DNA of 64,000 nucleotides from Trichopria drosophilae (taxonomy: Eukaryota; Arthropoda; Insecta; Hymenoptera; Diapriidae), in the NCBI GenBank assembly GCA_030407085.1, contig CM059586.1:103801501-103865500 (forward strand), written 5' to 3'. Positions 60,901 to 64,000 of this stretch are shown here, piece after piece. Numbering within the stretch: the stretch's first letter is position 1; each line of letters begins with the position of its first letter. The notes beneath the pieces are model-generated. The model searched no databases. It worked only from the letters and a program-made list of their open reading frames with translations, and was not told the origin of the DNA. Position numbers and translations under genes: made by a program.

Positions 60901-61287
60901 GACTTTTATTAAGTCCACAGGACTTCAGTCTAAAATTAACTTCTTGAAAAAATTCTTGTCAGCATGATTAGGACACTGGCTTAACAATGAAAACTTCCAA
61001 GTAGTTACCATTTTTTTTGTATACAACTTTGATTTTAAAGGCCTTAACATATTTCAAATTAGTATCATCATATTAGCCGATTTATACTTGCCAGTGCGAG
61101 GAAATGACACGAACCAAATGTCATCGTCGCGAATTTCGAAATCTCGGATTTTTGGTGCGATGAAAACGTGATGAGGAGACATCAAACAATTTCCAGGTTG
61201 TACACGAAGAAATCCTGAATGAACCCCAAACATTTTATCCAACTTCGATCCAAGAGGACCATCGACAGTGGTGTAAGTGATTTCCAT
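54951..61287 (-). CDS. cytosolic sulfotransferase C, 6 exons
   Basis: Exons 61287-61092, 58622-58523, 58111-57955, 55636-55516, 55457-55363 and 55259-54951 join in frame to 325 aa. Each exon has exactly the length of its counterpart in gene A, so A and C are duplicates. PAPS 5'-phosphate loop SFPRTGSHW (61-69; Arg64 for the usual Lys). Catalytic His135 in YIKTHLPW. 3'-phosphate site [16 protein letters not shown] (R157, S165). C-terminal RKGKVGDW (285-292) complete. Intron 1 starts with GC (G|GCAAGT) as in gene A. It acts in the cytosol on an unknown small acceptor. Introns 3 and 1 have been enlarged by MITEs. The start is the first ATG and aligns with gene A. Confidence 0.94.
55778..57023. 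mobile_element. TA-flanked element (1.25 kb) with 100-bp inverted ends
   Basis: The arms share GGTTCTGGAACCACTAAAGT, GGGGATAGG and CGCCGCAGAAGTAGAGTCA, with ends GTAGTAAGG and inverted GTAGCAAGG next to TA. A MITE (56649-56912) is nested inside. No transposase frame. It lies in intron 3 of sulfotransferase C. Confidence 0.8.
56649..56912. mobile_element. pogo-like MITE (264 bp), nested
   Basis: Ends CAGTAGTCCTCCCCTTAAGG in both orientations, flanked by TA. Modules AGTGGGGGTCAGGGGAAA (56828-56845) and GCCGCCATCTTGAAA (56865-56879). Close relative of 62867-63096. Confidence 0.92.
57141..57168. repeat. AC/AT microsatellite
   Basis: (AC)7 followed by (AT)7, in intron 3 of sulfotransferase C. 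Confidence 0.95.
57226..57585. mobile_element. hairpin element with a third internal terminus (360 bp)
   Basis: Arms carry CACGCTGGAGCCAGGTTATA and its complement, and GGGGAACAAA ends as in 42356-42533. A third terminus copy, GGGGAACAAAGTTCCGAAAA, stands near the centre (about 57394). Flanking AATTAAGGTTTAAAAAATAA is itself inverted on the far side (to about 57626), so symmetry extends beyond the element. Confidence 0.75.
58889..59020. mobile_element. pogo-like MITE (132 bp)
   Basis: Ends CAGTAGAGTCTCGCTGTATT and inverted CAGTAGAGTCTCGCTATATT, flanked by TA. In intron 1 of sulfotransferase C. Confidence 0.9.
59745..59883. repeat. pair of local hairpins (GTCCGTAAAGTG family)
   Basis: TTTTAGTCCGTAAAGTG (59745) pairs with CACTTTACGGACTAAAA (ending 59799). 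About 60 bp on, GGCCGTAAAATT pairs with AACTTTACGGCC (59858-59883), a shorter version of the same theme. Small hairpin repeats in intron 1 of sulfotransferase C; function unknown. Confidence 0.65.
60325..60579. repeat. two adjacent imperfect hairpins
   Basis: First: CTTTATAGTCCG...GGACGATAA pairs with TTATCGTCC...CATAAAG (about 60325-60417). Second: TGTAACGTGGAACTAAAAC pairs with GTTTTAGTTCCATGTTACA (60481-60577), with AATTCTGG/CCAGAATT extending the stem. Probably MITE remnants. Confidence 0.6.
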
Positions 61288-61571
61288 AATGAACTCGTCA
61301 AAATAACTTAATTGTATTTATGTTAAATTATTTAATTATTTCGAAATTTCCAGCACTCGCGTCATGGAAAAATTGATTTTAACAATGATATTTTTTACTT
61401 AAAAACTTTATTAATTTTCAACGATCGCTAAGAACATTTTATAATTTCGTTTATGGCTAAAATATTTTAAGTTTATTTCAAAATGTAAGTTTTATTAGGT
61501 TTGAAACTTTGTAGTTGTCGCCACGGAAGTCCAAGGCGAAGTGAGGTCCAGTCTGGTTTCTCTTCGAGAGT

Positions 61572-61625
61572 GACTGAAGGTGTGTCTCTCTTCTTTCTAA
61601 TTTGCGAAAAATACTTGCTTTTATA
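61572..61625 (-). promoter_or_regulatory. candidate promoter of sulfotransferase C
   Basis: Minus-strand TATAAAAG at 61625-61618 and an initiator-like TCAGTC with A at 61575. The 50-bp gap is too long for one core promoter, so they may be alternatives. GGACCT lies about 27 nt after the initiator, near the DPE position. Weak support. Confidence 0.35.
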
Positions 61626-61629
61626 TCCT

Positions 61630-62866
61630 AAATATAGGAAGTCCTTCCCATTTTACATTTCACTACCTGTATTTTAATAACATTTATTTAATTTACCAAA
61701 AAATACATAATCTTCAACAGCAGTTAAAGTTTAATAAATTCATATAAGTATAAGTGTTAAAAATATGATGTAATTAATAATCAGATTTAAATACTTTATG
61801 TCAAATACAAGATTATCTTACAACAACAAAATATATAATTGTTTTTTAAATGTAACTTCACTCTCGATCAATGTAAAAAAACAGCACGAGATAATCTAAA
61901 GCCCGACTTATATTATGATTTTATAGGTGAAATTTTAGTGAGGTAATAAGGGAAAAATTGAAGAGTTCAGAGGAAATTTCTGTATCAAAAAACAAACTGA
62001 TCTACAAGGAAGTACGATACGTGAAAAGACGTTACTAATCGTACAATAAATGATAACAAACAGAGATTTCATTGTACAATAACTTCCAAATAGTTTGAGT
62101 ATATGCTTAATCGATTAAAAATAAACTCAGTACGGCAATATTATTCACACTGTTTAAAATAACAATAGAAATAATCACTTTCATTTTTGTAAATTCCTCT
62201 AAAAATAATATTTTCATCATTTTTTCGGTATAATTTATCAAATTACAATTAAAAGATTTATCGAAACTTTATGTGAATTCTGGTAATACTAAATTATATA
62301 ATTAACTTCATTCGCAAGAAGTTACTGATTATAATTACTTTTAAACTTCAAATATCTTCTCTCTGTTTACATAATAGTTTTAATATGTTTATTTTATAAA
62401 GTTATTACAGATGAAATTTATCTGAATATTTTTTTAAGAATTGTTGAAGTATAATAAAATGTTGTTTAAAAAGAACTTTCATAGGTAAAGTGTTTTGACT
62501 GACATTAAAACTTTCTCGCGACCGAAATTTCTCTATAGGAGAAAGTTGTTTTCGTACAGTATGCGTATATGCATCTAGGATCCTATGAAAGAAATGTATG
62601 TCAATGCTGATGCATTTTGAATATACATGTAATTAATTAATAAGGAAAGAAAGAAAAAAATGTCATGGTCACATGTGTCATCTAAAATTATACATATAAA
62701 ACTTTGCACTTGTACGAAATCACAATTATTAATAATTTACTTTTATATTCAAATAGATCAACATTGACGAACACGTATTTCTGAATGGCCCAGCCGGCAA
62801 AATATTAATTTATGCTAAAATATCTAAAAAAATTATTATCTATTATTTACAGCGTAATTCTAAGTA
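61630..62866. other. upstream flank of sulfotransferase C, no gene seen
   Basis: AT-rich DNA without recognisable exons, RNA genes or repeats. Confidence 0.45.
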
Positions 62867-63096
62867 CAGTAATTCTCCCCTTAAGTTTTATTCTTCCCGT
62901 GAGTTTCTTTCTATATGTTTTATTTTCCCCTCACGGACTCTCCCACCACTAGTTATTTTGTTATCGCATGTAAACTACGCATGCGCCCGGCATGCAGAGG
63001 AGCACAGAAAACTGGTAGTGGGGGTAGGCGAAAGTAAAACTTAAGGGAAGTCCCCATCTTTGTAGCTGAAATGCAATACTTAAGGGGAGGACTACC
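62867..63096. mobile_element. pogo-like MITE (about 230 bp), decayed right end
   Basis: Left end CAGTAATTCTCCCCTTAAG; right end CTTAAGGGGAGGACTAC then decays. Modules AGTGGGGGTAGGCGAAAG (63017-63034) and CCCCATCTTTG (63053-63063). The interior word CTCCCACCACTAG(T/A)..TTTTGTTA is shared with 56649-56912. Confidence 0.8.
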
Positions 63097-63153
63097 CCAA
63101 TGTTCGATTTTTCAAAAAATATCAACAAAATTAGATAGGAATATTTAGAAATA

Positions 63154-63756
63154 CAACAGAGTCCCGGTATATTGGCCCAAAGAAGGGGTGCGCCGCTTCT
63201 CCCACTCTCCTGAATTTTTTTTTATAAGATCAGGAGCTTTATTTACATTACTATTACAAGGTATAAAACGGTGATAAAAAAAACCTGAATTCTAATTTCA
63301 TTACGTGTATGCTTCTTGGTCGAGAATAGCTCGGTTAATTTGGTTAATTTGGCTTAATTAGTTTGCGGTTACATTTGGTGCGTTTCTATATCTATTATTT
63401 ACATAAGAAAGATGAACTCGTCTATCTATGATATTTTTGAAATAAGGCATGGTTATGCTACAATAATTTATTCACATGTATTGTTTCTGGATTTCTTGAG
63501 TGTTGATTTTCGTTTCCTGTTATAGCTTTGTCTACTTTTCTGTTCTTGTTTTACTTTTCTGATTTCCGTGTGTTCTTTCTTGAGAGGCTTCTGATTTCTT
63601 CTTTGGTTTCTTGATTTATCACTCCTGAATCGCGTTATGTTCGTAACGTCACAGCCGGAAAAGGAGAGCGGTGGCAGACAAATATAACGGTACGGAACCC
63701 GGCAAATATGCTGGGACGCAAATGTAGCGAGATGCAATTATACCGGGACTCTACTG
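63154..63756. mobile_element. pogo-like MITE carrying a retrocopy insertion
   Basis: Ends CAACAGAGTCCCGGTATA and inverted CAGTAGAGTCCCGGTATA, flanked by TA. It matches 3476-3675 on both sides of a 407-bp insertion (63215-63621). Confidence 0.85.
63215..63621 (-). pseudogene. 5'-truncated retrocopy with poly(A) and 8-bp target duplication
   Basis: CTCCTGAA occurs at 63207-63214 and 63622-63629. Read on the minus strand, the insert begins with a Lys/Arg/Gln-rich frame (KSRNQRRNQKPLKKEHTE... to RNNTCE, stop near 63468). It continues with a 3' UTR, has AATAAA (63243-63238) and ends in a run of A about 20 nt later. This is the form of a processed mRNA copy inserted by LINE machinery. Parent gene not recognised; a LINE 3' end or SINE is the alternative. 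Confidence 0.7.
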
Positions 63757-63826
63757 TAGGTAATTTCTATGTGTTTTTTGGTTCGCTGAATCGGAATCAG
63801 AAGCCCACTTAACCCCATCACGTTAA

Positions 63827-64000
63827 CCCATTAACGCCCAAGAGGACACAAATTTCACCAAGATTTTCGGAATATTTTTTTATATTAAAAACCAATTCAA
63901 AAAATTTTAGACAAAACATTTTCGGCGTAAAATTGATCGATCTCTGAAAAATATGAAAAGTCGTAGAAAAATTGTGAACAAATTTCGAGGTTTTCTTTGA
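63827..64000. mobile_element. piggyBac-like element, left end, runs off the window
   Basis: TTAA (63823-63826) followed by CCCATTAACGCCCAAGAGGA and ACAC; the same terminus type as 1-379 and 4128-4928. The rest lies beyond the window. Confidence 0.7.

Overview
The window comes from an AT-rich animal nuclear genome, almost certainly an insect. It has five spliced genes with GT-AG introns (two of them GC-AG), insect-type TATA/initiator signals, and a dense load of transposons, many nested. The Rab10 protein is closest to insect Rab10. A hymenopteran is my guess from protein flavour only; I cannot fix the species from sequence alone.

Layout. 1-8518: intergenic or upstream DNA with piggyBac-like and pogo-like repeats and a possible 5' UTR exon. 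8529-18174 (+): a Lifeguard/TMBIM-family membrane gene (Nmda1-like, 5 coding exons, 324 aa). Its 8.25 kb intron 2 holds LINE relics and two inverted copies of a 1.38 kb DNA transposon. 18461-22445: pogo-like MITEs and a 3.1 kb piggyBac-like composite. 23418-33036 (-): Rab10 (5 coding exons, 200 aa). Its 8.4 kb intron 2 holds a 5 kb inverted repeat, a LINE with an intact 510-aa reverse-transcriptase ORF, and a 1.7 kb foldback element made of short repeated words. 33037-37131: MITEs. 37132-61287: three cytosolic sulfotransferase genes. A (-, 37132-52417) and C (-, 54951-61287) have identical coding-exon lengths, apart from nothing I could find to distinguish them. B (+, 44080-50209) lies wholly inside the 11.6 kb first intron of A and has lost one intron. 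61288-64000: flank with MITEs, a retrocopy and the left end of another piggyBac-like repeat.

How the genes work. Rab10 is a small GTPase of exocytic and basolateral membrane traffic. Lifeguard is a Golgi/ER-type multi-pass protein linked to calcium and cell-death control. The sulfotransferases transfer sulfonate from PAPS to small acceptors, in detoxification or hormone metabolism. I see no operon or joint pathway; the sulfotransferases are a local duplication cluster. The most unusual material is in the repeats: pogo-like MITE families with unrelated terminal repeats that share two internal modules, foldback elements with 8-bp target duplications, a LINE whose 5' end carries an exact 109-bp inverted copy of nearby DNA, and a possible hammerhead-like RNA motif.
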